In this document: positions 43,873-55,838 of the stretch, piece after piece
How positions within the stretch are numbered: position 1 is the first letter of the stretch
Layout of the letters: every line of letters begins with the position of its first letter
Assembly (NCBI GenBank): GCA_013368315.1
Contig: JAACJM010000123.1
Location: forward strand, 124,001 to 188,000
Length of the DNA stretch: 64,000 nt
Direction: 5' to 3'
DNA from: Tetrapyrgos nigripes
Taxonomy: Eukaryota > Basidiomycota > Agaricomycetes > Agaricales > Campanellaceae
Notes under the pieces: model-generated
The model's input: the letters and a program-made list of their open reading frames with translations, nothing else
Databases searched by the model: none
What the model was told of the DNA's origin: nothing
Translations under genes and position numbers: made by a program

Positions 43873-45507
43873 AGTAGTGGCAAGTTTATTCTTTCATCAA
43901 CCTTGGCAGCTACCGAGTACCCACTGGCCTACAATGGAGTAGCAGAGAGTAACTACATACTGATCTATAAATGGTTCCTAGAATCTCGATTTCAGCTATG
44001 ATCTGTGAAAATCTGCGATCACAATACATCATATTATTGTGGATTACTGAGTACAAAGTAAAAAATATACTCAGTCTGAGGCATCTAATACCACCTAATA
44101 TCCTTCTTGTAGCAAAGTGGATGTCAGAAGAGCTGGAAATTATAGAAGGAGTGATATTACAGGAACAACAGTGCAGGGAATATGGGTACGTATAGCCAAA
44201 ACACTACTAGGCACATACCGCGCCATAAGCACATCACAGGAGGCTTTTGTTTGATAGTGATGTGCAGGAAACACAACTTTGCAATCTTCTTTTTTTTTCC
44301 TCATATAGTATACTTAGATTCAGAATAACACAATACAACTACAACACTTAATGAGGACTAGGTACAGGAAGAAACTGTTACTTTGGGGAGATGCAAGTAC
44401 ACATGTATAGATAAAAAGAATAATATGAAAAACTGGAGGATTTATGTCTGTTATTAGTGGCCTATTCACTCATGACCTCAGTCTGTCTCTCAACCTGACT
44501 CTCTGTTTGAGATGCTGCTGTCTCCACTGAGGCAAATCTGATGGACTGAGAAAGAGACATGTCATTTTGAGACCTGATTTCCTCCCTAGACCTCTCCACA
44601 GCTACAATGAGAATGATGAGAATTGTATAAAGTGCCTTGAAATATTGTCAGTTGATTATATAGGCTCCAAGGAGTATGTAAATACACCTCCAGCTAAACC
44701 TGGCAGAGCAGCAGAAATTGTCAAAAATGCTGCAGATGATGCCTCAGTTGAATAGTTGGTGATGATGTATGTGATCTATAATATTGATGGTTAATGTTCA
44801 TTTTAGAATCAATGAAGTAGAGCTCTGGCTACTGACCCAAATTCCACAATAGATCATTCCAGATTCAACCAATAGCATCAGAATCTTGTGAGCTCTGGAA
44901 ACCTGGTTGCCACAGTCCTTCAAAGACTTTTTGAGATCTCAACCATGAAGCCTTTGAATAATCATGAGCAAGTAATCAGACCAATTCGCACCAAGCTTTA
45001 TATCCAATGAGGCCTGTGGCAGCCATATTTGTGATGAGGAGTGGGACAGTCATAATCAAGGTATCCCTTTTCTTTCCAACATCAGCAAAGTTATGAAGGC
45101 GTGTAACGTTTAAAATAGTCTAATTGTGAGTACTTCGCAGAGTCATTCTCTCCATCACATGGAATCCTCTCTCAGTTCGCACATCAATATGGTTTTACCA
45201 TGGAGATTGAACCATCCTCACTCATGTTTCATGATCCAGTCAAACACTGGTGAAGACATGAGTATCCTTACAACCACACATTCTCTAACACATTGTCTTA
45301 CTCCCATCTCTCATACATTCTTTCTCTTACTTCCTCCTCTAACACATCCTCTTACTCCCATCTCTCAAATTTATCTCCGTGTTTCAACTACATCTTTATA
45401 TTCTCAGTTGTTACGTCCTTACTCCTTAGTTTTAGTCTCTCATTCGCTAGCCACTCACTCAAGAATCCTTTCGTTCACATCTCTCTCCATCATTACATTC
45501 AACCATC
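43873..45507. other. No gene recognised
   Basis: A minus-strand stretch at about 44460-44555 reads SVETAASQTESQVERQTEV before a stop, which could be a small exon. 45126-45500 contains two copies of a roughly 25-bp CTTACTCCCATCTCTCA motif (about 45298 and 45350) and is pyrimidine-rich, possibly the leader of the recombinase element. Confidence 0.35.
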
Positions 45508-46360
45508 ATGCCTCCTAAACCCAGTGATGAAGCCACTACATCAAATTTTGATGCTGGCAAGCAGACCAATTCAAACACCAGTGGCAATCCCACAATTGTC
45601 AATACCCCTACATCAACAATTAGCAGCGGCAGTACTAGTACCCCTCAAGGAACAACTACGAGTGCAGCAACCATTAATCCTATCATTGCTCTGAGCAACC
45701 CAAGTTCTATTAGTAAAGCTACCAATACCACTCCCACTCCTAGGAACACCAATGCTACTCCTGGGACCTCTTCTACCTTGACCAAGATCCTTATTTCCAA
45801 AACAGTCTTGGCCAAATGCCAAACAATCATTGATTGTTACCGCAAATATCAAATCTCAAAAGTTGGATTCTGTTCAAGGGATGTTGGTTGTGGATTGGAA
45901 AGGTGGTTTGGGTGCATTCATGCAGATGCTTGACATTGTGGATAAAGAATAAGAAGAAGCCAGTGTGAGAGGAAAGAAATGAGTATCCGATCCAGATGAG
46001 TTCCCTGATCCAAATCATGTTCCTTCTCTCAATGATCTCAACAATGATCCACCCATTCTGAGCAAGAAGGCTGGAAAGGACAACAACACAGATTATCCTT
46101 GGTCCATTAGCAACCCTATAGCCACTGTTGCTATGGACAAACTTTCCCCTATCTGTCACCAAACCTTACTCCTCCTATCAAAGAACCTTGAAGATCCAAA
46201 GAAATCACTTCATTCCCTCCAATCATCTCCCATCTGCCCTGATCTTCCCGAATCTGAACTTAAAGCAATCTTGGTTGGGAAACCAGTCAACCTCGACATC
46301 ATTTTCACTTCCCTTTATTCCAACACTTACACTGAAGACCATACTGAAGACCTCTGACAG
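45508..46360 (+). pseudogene. First ORF of the tyrosine-recombinase element
   Basis: ATG at 45508 opens a Ser/Thr/Asn-rich frame (PPKPSDEATTSNFDAGKQTN) that runs to 45933 and is followed, after a frame change, by a charged segment with SPICHQTLLLLSKNLEDPK (about 46145) and, past a stop, DPIKDNHRLE and YIHRQFAAVKRSFY (about 46390-46545). It lies directly upstream of the recombinase. The function is not known to me; position suggests an element-encoded accessory or nucleic-acid-binding protein. Confidence 0.45.
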
Positions 46361-46559
46361 TATCCAGCTCTGATTCAGAAATCAGACCCCATCAAAGACA
46401 ATCACAGACTTGAATGAATGGGGTGTGGTGTGGTACAAGGTCACCATTGCGTATTCCTGGATCTTTCCTCACCTCGAGCCTGATGTTAGGGTGTATGGTG
46501 AATACATCCATCGTCAGTTTGCAGCTGTTAAAAGGTCTTTCTACCTCTAGACCCCCTCG

Positions 46560-47573
46560 ATGGATGCTGAGGGTAATTACTCAATGATTTCTATTTCCAC
46601 CAACTCCAGGCAGCTGATTCGTGAGCCCTGGAGTTTGTGGAAACTAATTCATGAGTGTTCTATTTGCCTTGGACTTTCTATTGATTCTTCCTCTTCTACT
46701 ACTTATTCTTCCGCTCTTAATTCATACCTTACCTTTTGCAAGACTGACAATTTCCCTATCACTCCAACTGCTGAAACCCTCAGCATGTATGCTGTCTTCA
46801 TGTCTGCTCACATCAATCCTCATTCCGTCAATAGTTATCTTTCTGGGATCACCAATGAACTAGAGGAACACTACCCTGATGTATGTCAAGCCCAGAACTC
46901 TTCTATCATCACACACACCATGGTGGGCTGTCTCCATTGTTGGGGTACCCCAGTCAACAGAAAGCTTCCTCTCATGAACAACTCAGCATCATCACTAACT
47001 CCCTTTCCCATTCACACTCTCATGACAATTTTCTATTCAAAGCCATGGTACTGTCCAGTTTTCACAGTTTACTTCGTCTAGGCAAGATCACACGATCCCA
47101 CAAACTCCAGGTTAATTAATCATCACAAGACCATCATGCAGCATTCCATGGAGACTTCTGATCCTGAGCAGTACTCCTTTTTTCTGCCAGGTCATAAGGG
47201 TGATTGCTTCTTTGAAGGCAACCTCATCATCATCCAAACTACCACTCGTCATTCCAATCCCACTCCCCATTTCATTTCCTACCTCAATTCATGAGACGAC
47301 CTCTTCCCTTTACAACTGGAACTTTGGATCAAAGCCAACAGCAAAGTTCCCACCTGAGATTGGTTCATCAGAAAACTCAGGATGCTTCTTCCCAATGCTA
47401 ACGTCTCTGGGCATTCCATGTGCACTGGCAGTGCTACATCCATGGTGCAGTCCAGCATCTCTCCTCATTTGATACAAGCTACTGGTCGATGGAGTTCCCA
47501 CACCTTCAAGATTTACATTTGTAAGAATCCAGTGGTGCTCCATGCTCTTTTATTCAGCTGTCCTGCTCCTTAA
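46560..47573 (+). pseudogene. Tyrosine recombinase (phage-integrase fold), decayed
   Basis: Such enzymes cut and rejoin DNA through a covalent phosphotyrosine. The N-terminal SAM-like part is open: STTYSSALNSYLTFCKTDNF, SMYAVFMSAHINPHSVNSYL (about 46700-46845). The catalytic half continues in shifted frames: KAMVLSSFHSLLRLGKIT, GHKGDCFFEGN, LPNANVSGHSMC (about 47385-47423), HLIQATGRWSSHTFKIYICK (about 47467-47527) and NPVVLHALLFS. Of the R...H-x-x-R...Y set, the second Arg is replaced by Cys (TGC at 47421-47423); GRW and the Tyr of KIYI remain. Whether it is Crypton- or DIRS-like cannot be decided, as no reverse transcriptase is seen. Confidence 0.75.
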
Positions 47574-48499
47574 AGATTTGTTTGTACCCTTTGTCACTGT
47601 TTCAGGGCATTCGGCTGTTTCTGTTGTGTCTGATGTTGCTGTTACAGGGCATCGTTTAGGTTATTTTCATTCAAAACTATGATTTCATTTTATCCAATTT
47701 TTCTTTTACCCTTTTCTCTTCTTTTCTTTTTTCTTTCACCTCCTTTCCCTCCCTTCCAATTCCCTCCTTAGTCACCATAGCCATTCTCCTTCATTCTAAT
47801 GTCATCTTCTTTTGGACAACCTCTTTTAGAGGCTGCCGTGACACCCCTATACCATTACATCATGCTGAATCGTGGTCGAAGACAATAATTTCAACCAATA
47901 GTTTTTGATAGACAAAAATAGTAAAATAACTGAGGAAGTGCTGGCCTCTGCAGGACAACATCTTTCCCTCTCATTTTGTATTTAAATGGGCCAATGATGG
48001 GTCCATAACAGAAATAAATACTCAGTAAACTCCCCTCAAGTTTCAACTCACAGATCCTTCCTATCACCCTCTACAAAATCACTTGCCTTAAGTGGGCTAG
48101 CGAAGCTCATGCTGGCATGGACAAATCTGACATGAGAACAAGTAAGAAGTGTGCCAAGAGGAATTCCAAAAATGCAAAGTCTCAGCATAAGCTGATGGAG
48201 TAGGGATATCAGCAGCATTCCACTCATGTTGTAGCCCTAGGTTATTCCACTGTGTACTTTGAAAAGTCACAGAGCCAAATGCACTCATTGACCAGCCTGT
48301 GGCCTCATGTGCTAGAAGTAAGAAGATAATCTGTGGTAGCCTCAGCATCAAACAGAGCCAAACTGGAGTTCAAGTGGATGTGGAGGGACCAAAAGGACTG
48401 CATAACAGAAACTGGATGCCCAAGTAGATGCAGAGGAGCCAAACAAAGCCAAACCACAACCTAAATGGTGAAAAAAGTATCATACAGAACAAACCTCAT
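47574..48499. other. No gene recognised
   Basis: 3' flank of the recombinase element, with a T/C-rich tract at 47690-47760. A minus-strand frame at 48097-48351 has no motif. Confidence 0.4.
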
Positions 48500-49610
48500 T
48501 TCATTTGGATTCATAATATCTCCATGTCCAGACCACCTATCAATGTGTAGTTTCTCTCCCTATCATTCTGGGGTAAAAGGAAGCCAGAATGACCCCATAA
48601 CAGGAATCAACCCTTGATCAACTACCCTCCACTAACTTATCCTCCCCCTCACTCCCCAATAACGCATATCTCCATGTCCAGATGACCTATCAATGTGAGC
48701 TTGCTTTCCCCTTTTCTCTTGACTTAAATGAAAGCAGAATGGCCCCGCAAAACGAGTTAACTCACATACCCTCCCCCTGATCCCTCCAGGGACTCATATC
48801 TCCATGTCCAGACCACCTGTCAATGTGAGGTTAGATTCTCTCCTTTCCTTAAATTGAACCCACAAACCAAATAATCTGTTGGTCAACCCCCCTCCACTCA
48901 CATACCTTCCTGCTGGCCCCTCCAGAGACTCATATCTCCATGTCCAGAACACCTATCAATGTGGAGTTTGTTTTCCCATTTTCTTGAAGTTAATTGAGGC
49001 CATAATGGGCACACAAAATAAATAATCTCTTGGTCAACCCCCCTCCACTCACATACTCTCTCCATCACCTGCCCCCCCACAAACTCATATCTGCTTGTCC
49101 AGACCGCCTATCAATGTGGGTTTGTTTTCCTATTTTCTGGAAGTTAATTGAGGCCATAATGGCCTCAAAAAACAAATAATCTCTTGGTCAACCCCCTCCA
49201 CTCACATACTCTCCCCCTCACCCCCCCACAAACTCATATATCCATGTCCAGACCACCTATCAATGTGGGGTTTGTTTTCCCATTTTCCTGAATTTAATTG
49301 AGGCCATAATAGCCCCACAAAACAAATAATCTCCTGGTCAACCCCCCTTCACTCACATACTCTCCCCCTCACCCCCCACAAACTCATATATCAATGTGGA
49401 GTCTATTTTCCCATTTTTCTGTAGTTAAATGAGGCCATAATGCCCCACAGAACAAATAATCCTGTGGTGAACTCCCCTCCACTCACATATCCTCCCCCTC
49501 ACCCCCACAACCTCGTATCTCTATGTCCAGACCACCTATCAGTGTGAGGTTTTCTTCTCTTATCTTTTTGAGTTAAATGAGCCCAGAATATCGCAAGAAC
49601 TACAGAATTA
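48500..49610 (+). repeat. Tandem satellite, about eight units of 130-155 bp
   Basis: The anchor TATCTCCATGTCCAGACC, followed by ACCTATCAATGTG, occurs at about 48517, 48667, 48797, 48933, 49088, 49239, 49387 (internally deleted) and 49516. Each unit also has GAGGCCATAATGG and CTCACATACTCTCCCCCTCA segments. Units are diverged by several percent and differ in the length of C runs. Confidence 0.9.
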
Positions 49611-50627
49611 CATGAGAAACCAAACTACATCCAACATCTCCTCATTCCTAGATTCCCTACAGGCTTTTTAAATTGCCATCTCTATGTTCTACTACCTTTT
49701 AGCTGCAAGTGAAGGCTTCCAAACAAGATCCTGATTCCTGCTACCATTTAGATAGTGGGTCTTGTGGTACCAATCCTATTTCCACAACACTGCAGCACAC
49801 AACAGACCGGTTCAATCAAAACTCTGCTCTGCGGCACCAGCACCGAAATCGACCCAGTACAGTGGGTTTGACCTGATCTGACACTCTTTGTTTTTCAATG
49901 ACAGTTCAGACCTCCTCCTTGCTGCCTCTAGCATTTCATGATAACAGGTATGCAATCAGCTCCATTTTTGTTTCAGCCCCTGTTTACTGAGCCCATTGAT
50001 TGATTATAAGGACTGCTGAGGGGGATTAGAATGTTCTATGGCTTCCCTCAACCTTTCTATCAGCAGTCTGCAGCTCCCTGTCTTTGGCTTCTGATGTCAA
50101 TCTGAACATGTGGGGTGAAGCCCCTACCCATTGCACAGACATAGCAATGGCAATGACGGATTGGCGTCATGTCCACCTAGGTTCTGGTTTGATGTTCTGT
50201 TAGCTCTTGCCAGAATGCTCAAGTGCTGCAAGATCAATGTGATGGTATGTTCCTATATAGATTGTCACTGCATAAATTAATGGTCATTTATTCTCTCTTT
50301 TGTTAATGCAGGTATCCACTGTGACTGAGCGAGCCGAGAACGGTGGGCATTGCAGAGTAGTCAAAATAAAGTTTGAGGAGCAATTGACAAAGATGGAGTT
50401 GGTGCAAGGTAACATATATTTTGGAGAGTTGGGGCAAACGCCGAGTGTACTATGGCCTTCTGGCATTCCTTGTTACATATTGTCCTGTAGACATCAAACT
50501 ATTTCCTCTTGCGTTGGCGTAAAGCATAGTGATGAACCGGTGAGTTGTAGCTGGGCTCTACCACCCTGCAGGGGCCAGTGCTTTGCCAGTTATGATACAA
50601 AAAAAGTGAGATTTGGTAATTAAAAAA
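49611..50627. other. No gene recognised
   Basis: A plus-strand frame at 50300-50623 (MLMQVSTVTERAENGGHCRV...) is open for 107 codons but has no family motif and could be chance. Confidence 0.35.
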
Positions 50628-51391
50628 ACATATGAAACATCCTTCACAGCGGGGTGCAGACCATATTTGCCTATCATTTTGGCGGACTCTTAAATGATGG
50701 ATAGCTCACACCATTTTGAGCGAGATAAAATCAAGTGTATTTGCTGCTGAGAACTGGGTCACAAATGCTCAAATCATGTGCTTAAGTTTTTCCGTGCTAA
50801 ACCTCTATTCATTTGTGACCAAAAAAGGGAAGCAACATAGTATTAGAATTTTCTTTTTTGAGAAAATGCGCCAAAGGTCCGATCAGTTTTTGTGTGCCAG
50901 ATTCCGACGAGTAAAAGGAAGTTCTTTTGTGAGAAAATGCGCCAAAAAAAATATGATCAGTATTTGTGTGCCGGATTCCGGTGAGTAAAAGGAAAAGTAA
51001 TTCGGACACACCATTGAATCCGGCACACAAATACTGATCATACCTTTTGGCACACTTTCTCACAAAAGAACTTCTTTTTACTTGCCGGAATCTGGCACAC
51101 AAATACTGATCATCCCTTTTGGCGTATTTTCTCACAAAAGAAATTTCTAGTACTATGTACTTCCCTTTTTTGATCACAAATGAATAAAGATTTAGCACGG
51201 AAAAACTTAAGCACATGATTTGAGCATTTGTGACCCAATTTTCGGCAGCAAATACGCTTGATTTTATATCTCGCTCAAAATGGTGTGAACTATCCGTCAT
51301 TTAAGAGTCCGCAAAAATGGCAGGCAAATATGGTCCGTGCCCCGCTGTGCTTGAGGGTGTGTTATACAGCGGCAAGGATGTTTCATCATGT
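50628..51391. mobile_element. Fold-back element with arms of about 340 bp
   Basis: The two halves are inverted copies almost to the centre: CACAGCGGGGTGCAGACC (50645) pairs with GGTCCGTGCCCCGCTGTG (51332-51349), and so on inward past CGGCACACAAATACTGATCAT. The outer ATGAAACATCCTT on the left matches AAGGATGTTTCAT on the right after a 24-bp insertion in the right arm. Within each arm a GTGAGAAAATGCGCCAAAA...TGTGTGCCGGATTC unit is itself repeated about twice. No transposase and no clear target duplication. Confidence 0.9.
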
Positions 51392-51471
51392 TTCCATATT
51401 CTGCATGTCAAATTAAAGATAGGTAACATTTTGGGGTTGACTAACAGGAGGGAGTTCAATAGTTATAATAA

Positions 51472-51555
51472 GGTCCTATGGTATAGTGGTAATGCAGCTT
51501 TCTCAAGCTGACATAATCTTTCTTGAGGTCCCGAGTTCAGACCCCGCTGTACACC
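51472..51555 (+). other. tRNA-like segment, probably a pseudogene
   Basis: It begins GGTCCTATGGTATAGTGGTA, which contains a good RNA polymerase III A-box (TGGTATAGTGG), and 50 bp later has GAGTTCAGACC, one base off a B-box, then ...TACACCA. A loop TTCTCAA would give a CTC anticodon, but the anticodon and acceptor stems do not pair properly, so I do not call a functional tRNA. Confidence 0.25.
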
Positions 51556-52256
51556 AGGTTAAAGCTTTCTTTTAAAATTGCCCCATTCAAGATCACATGT
51601 ATTTTAGTATGAATCTGGTCAAAATTTCCCACAGTACAAGGATCCGCGTCCGAAACTTCCAAAAATTTGGGTGGGGTGGCAGCATAAAATAACGATTCCT
51701 ATAAATAGTAATCGTAAAGACAAGCTGTGGTCCTGAGGGATATTTTTGCTGTGATCTGAGAGCAGAGAGCAGTGGATTCAAGTTGATGTGTAATGTGTTA
51801 CATAGATATATCCATGGGGTCAGCCTCAGAGAGGAAACAACATGAAAAGTCAGGCTTACAGAATAGCATAAAATATTGTGAGGGCAAGTGTAACATTGAC
51901 ACCATGAAGCAGCCACTCAATAGCTATTGCAAATATCCACTCTTTGATAGCAAAAAGATCAGAGCTGGACAGGGGCAAGGAAGGTGGTTGTTGTGCCTGA
52001 AGCATTTCGGAGACTTGGAATGAGAAAGGCACTGATTCAAACACTTATATTGTCCCCAGTGTGCTTTGTATCCATCTTCTGTGGTGATCAGATAGTGATA
52101 GCGCTGATTTCTCACCTTAAAATAGCTATCCTAACTGGAACCGCTCTATCATTCAACTTGGGGTTTCACCCAAATAATTCCTTATTGAATCTACAGAAGA
52201 CCTGCGTGGTATCAATATTCCAAATCCGTGAGTTCTAATTCCCAAAGCTCACTACA
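51556..52256. other. No gene recognised
   Basis: Short open frames on both strands (51593-51916 minus, 51793-52023 plus, 51984-52238 plus) without motifs. Confidence 0.35.
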
Positions 52257-52675
52257 GTTACGAGGCCCTTTAGGCCGAGTTAACCTATGTCGACCCCCCA
52301 ATTGAGTATCAAGCTTTCTCATGGGTTCTAACTTTTACACGCCACCTCAGCGCTCCGAAGTGCCAGAACACTGCCATTTCAGCTGATGCTCAACTGACAC
52401 GTCATTCCTGCCTTCCCTCCATTGCTGTCGATGCACTAGGTTCAGACGCATTTACCTTCCCTCAACAGCCATCAAAATTCATCAAGAGCCACTCTCTAAG
52501 ACTCTGAATCACTATGGATACCTCTAATCCAAGGTCATTTAAAGGCGCTGTTACATTAAAATGGTACAGTATTGGGCTCTATCTAATTAAAAGAATTTTT
52601 TACTGCATATGAAACTGTTTTACTTAAACAGGCCTCATAATTTGCCATGCGAAGCAGTGGCACCTTTCCCCAGTC
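52257..52675 (+). mobile_element. Candidate GTTACGAGGCC-end element (copy C)
   Basis: Left end GTTACGAGGCCCTTTAGGCC, then GAGTTAACCTATG; right block GGCCTCATAAT (52631-52641), then TTGCCATGCGAAGCAGTGGC and CTTTCCCCAGT. About 420 bp. Same end blocks as copies A and B. Confidence 0.5.
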
Positions 52676-53932
52676 TACTAATAGATAGGTGATAGGTACT
52701 CGCCTGAAGAGAAGCTTGAAAGCAACTGGCAACCATCAAAGAGTTAAGCCTGGTGTTTCAGGGAAATACTGGGGCCCTTTTTAGCCAGTTTCCGATGGCG
52801 AGGCCAAAATTCAAAGCCTTCGAGATGTTCTGCTCCAATTGTGCTTCAAAAAAGACTTGCCTGTTAGCACTGAGGTTACTCAAGGGCATGCTGGAAGGTG
52901 TTTCACTGTGTCAGGGCACAAAGACGGGGGAGAAAAATGTTGATCATTCGGGAGTGAAAATTTTGATGACGAGAATTTAGACCTCCATGGGTTTAAGAGA
53001 CGATCAGATGATGATGCTCCCTCGAGAACATCTGAGAAACATCAAAGGCTTGATGTTGTGGAGGAGTGAACAGAGCCCCAGTCTCATTTCAATGATTAAC
53101 TTTATGGCTCGCAGAAGTACTGTGAGTACTGAGGGGCACAGATGTTTTCGAGCTCGCTACTGATCTATCTTGAAAACAGGACACAAAGTGAAGAGAATCA
53201 AAGAAGAATGAGCCAAGAATAAACTAAGGTAGAATGAACAGGTAAGGAATACTTGGTAGATAATAAAGTTTGACTTGCATTTGATGTACTTCGCGTGAAT
53301 AGTGGCTTGGTGTGATAATCACACACAAAGCTGCAAGTACATTTAGACATGGTTTGGGGACCATGACATGAGGTCCACTAAATTGTTCCGCCGCTGAGCT
53401 TTTTGAGAAATGAAAAAAAAAAATTGTCAGCTAGTCGGAGATATCACTCAGCTCTGGGTGTTCCCCTTTCAGATAGTGAACCGTAGACACTGTAGACAGA
53501 GCAACAATTTTTCAAGTCTGTCTTTAAGCTGGCCAGTGTGACTATGCAAGACAATTCTGGCTACAACCTGTGTCGCAACATACTCGCAACTATACTCAAA
53601 GGTCTATCAACATTTTCTTGCCATATTCTGGCAGTTGTGGTAACAAGGAAGGTGAAGGTGAAGACGAGGTGTGTATCATGAAAATTTTCATGGCTTCTAA
53701 CTAGTAAAACAATGGCAGTACTCTGGAGTCAGATACCCTACAAGCCAGGAGAGACTCCAGCTTTCAACACCTCCCCTCTATGAGCCTCCACCCCAACCCT
53801 TTTCACCACCACACAACAACCCCGAAGAAACAAGCACCTGGCACCAATTCGAAGAATTTTCTAACAGCTACAATGACACCGGCACGTACCCACATCATAG
53901 TCAGAGTCAAACAGTATTTTAGTCTCGAGCAT

Positions 53933-53982
53933 CCAGACTATATACACATCTTGACACACTTCGTGTGGTGTATATAGTCTGG
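53933..53982. repeat. Perfect 15-bp stem hairpin
   Basis: CCAGACTATATACAC and its exact inverse GTGTATATAGTCTGG, separated by about 20 bp that themselves include ACAC...GTGT. It could be a MITE core or a structured RNA. Confidence 0.85.
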
Positions 53983-55782
53983 TGCAAACCTATAGCAGCA
54001 CTGAAAAGTTATGACATAATCACCAGATCTTCTCACGAGCAATTTCCTTTCATTTTCGCTCCTACTGCCACTCAAGGAATATATATTATTTGAAAAATTT
54101 TTAGTGTGAGTCTACATGCCAAAAATTACAAGCAGAAACGAAGCAGAACTCGCAAAAATGCCCGAAGTCCATTTCCGCATCAACACAGCTACTTCTGAGT
54201 CCACTTCAGTCTTGCTGTGCTTTTCTCCCCTCCATACATCAGTAAAACGGCAAACCGGCTTTTTACAACTTTTATGTGACTTTTTCCGATCCATGCTGTA
54301 CTTTCAAAACACAGGCCCAATTGCTTTTGAAAGTTGCCTCCTGCTTTCAGAAGTTTTAAGAAAAGCTGCAGGGAAAGCTACTAAATAGGATTAGTAGAAC
54401 CACATCCTCATACCTCACATTCCTAATATTAGTGCATTAAAAGAGATATCATTACAAGAGCTATGAGATGGTACATGGAATGGAAAGCATTGCTATTTGG
54501 TACTATAGATGTGCCCTTCCAACCACCCCTGCATACAATGAAAGTAGATCCGATCATTCTAAATGTACACAGCAGGTTAGGTTTCGATATTGAGTTGTGA
54601 AGGACAAGCTGACTTACCAAACAAGTATGCTCCTTTCAAAAGATTTGTCCTACGCCTGAAGAGGAAAATTTCTGCGTTAGTATTGATCACTGTCAAAAAA
54701 GTTTAATTCTTCCAACGGATTGCACAACCTCAGTATGTAGCACACCAGACTAGAGGGGAAAAGTCAGACATGTTGAAGGACAAGCAAAGGGTAAAGTATG
54801 CACCTATCCCTTGTTATCTCCCAACTGACATATTGCAAATATTCGGCCGAGCTGAGAACTGAGTTATGGAAAACAACAGAGCATTTAGCACTGTCAAAAA
54901 GATTTTTAAAAAGACACATTTACCATCAGAAAGGCACTGAAAGCAGGCAACGAGATGAGCGCAGTGAAAAGACAGTGAAGGTTGGACGTGTAAGCACAGT
55001 TGAAGGTCAACACAACATGTGGCCGCAACTATACAGTTGACCGGCATTTACTGAAGTTACGAGGCCGAAATGAAATGAAGGACGAGTTCATTACACTCCA
55101 TTTCCGCGTGTGGCTATGTCTATTCGGTGTATTTACCGTCTTCCGCGGAAAGATTGCCGTTACCGTACATTACGTCACCTAATTTTGTCATCTTCCGGAG
55201 ACGTTAAGGGTGAGTATCATTGTCAGTAATGGTGGTGTTTTATTTTCGGAAGAGGTAATAAGTGAAAAGGGCATATAATCTATTTTAAATACAGAAAAAC
55301 AGAAACTGGAAGACAGCGTTAGCACTAAAGCTAAAGACATGCACCCGACTGCCTACGAAAACTCCAACAGATTCTATTTTGCACTAATTGGCCATGGAAC
55401 GCCAAGCTAAAACCATGTCTTGCCGTTACGTTCCTATGCACTGGAGGAAATATTGAAGGGAGAAAGGCAAAATAAATAAATCAAAAAAAAAAACACGAAA
55501 TACTCACTGATCCTCGTTTGTACTGCCCGACACTACTGCTGCCACTAAAGTCAATACAGTCTGTCCCTTTCTTTCTTGATCTTCAAACTTTGTGACTTCC
55601 AAATCATACTTAGTCTGGCCCCATAGGCTCTGGAGCCAATAAACCAATAGCAGCAGTGGCGAATGCAAGAGGAAGAGTGATACTAGAGTTTCGGCATATA
55701 ACATTGATTGGGGAATCTAGAAACGAGCGAGAACGTTGAAGTAAATTGATATAATAACGACAAATCTGAACGAACACTTACT

Positions 55783-55838
55783 CTTTTTTTCTTTCTTTCT
55801 TTCTTTTTCTTTCTTCCTTTCTTCCTTTCTTTTTCTGA
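55783..55838. repeat. TTTC/TTCC microsatellite
   Basis: A run of TTTC and TTCC tetranucleotides on the plus strand. Confidence 0.9.

Noticed and set aside
48500..49610. CRISPR-like array
   Set aside because: Units are contiguous 130-155 bp tandem repeats, not short repeats with unique spacers, and the genome is eukaryotic.
51472..51555. Functional tRNA-Glu(CTC)
   Set aside because: Acceptor and anticodon stems do not pair and the B-box has a mismatch.
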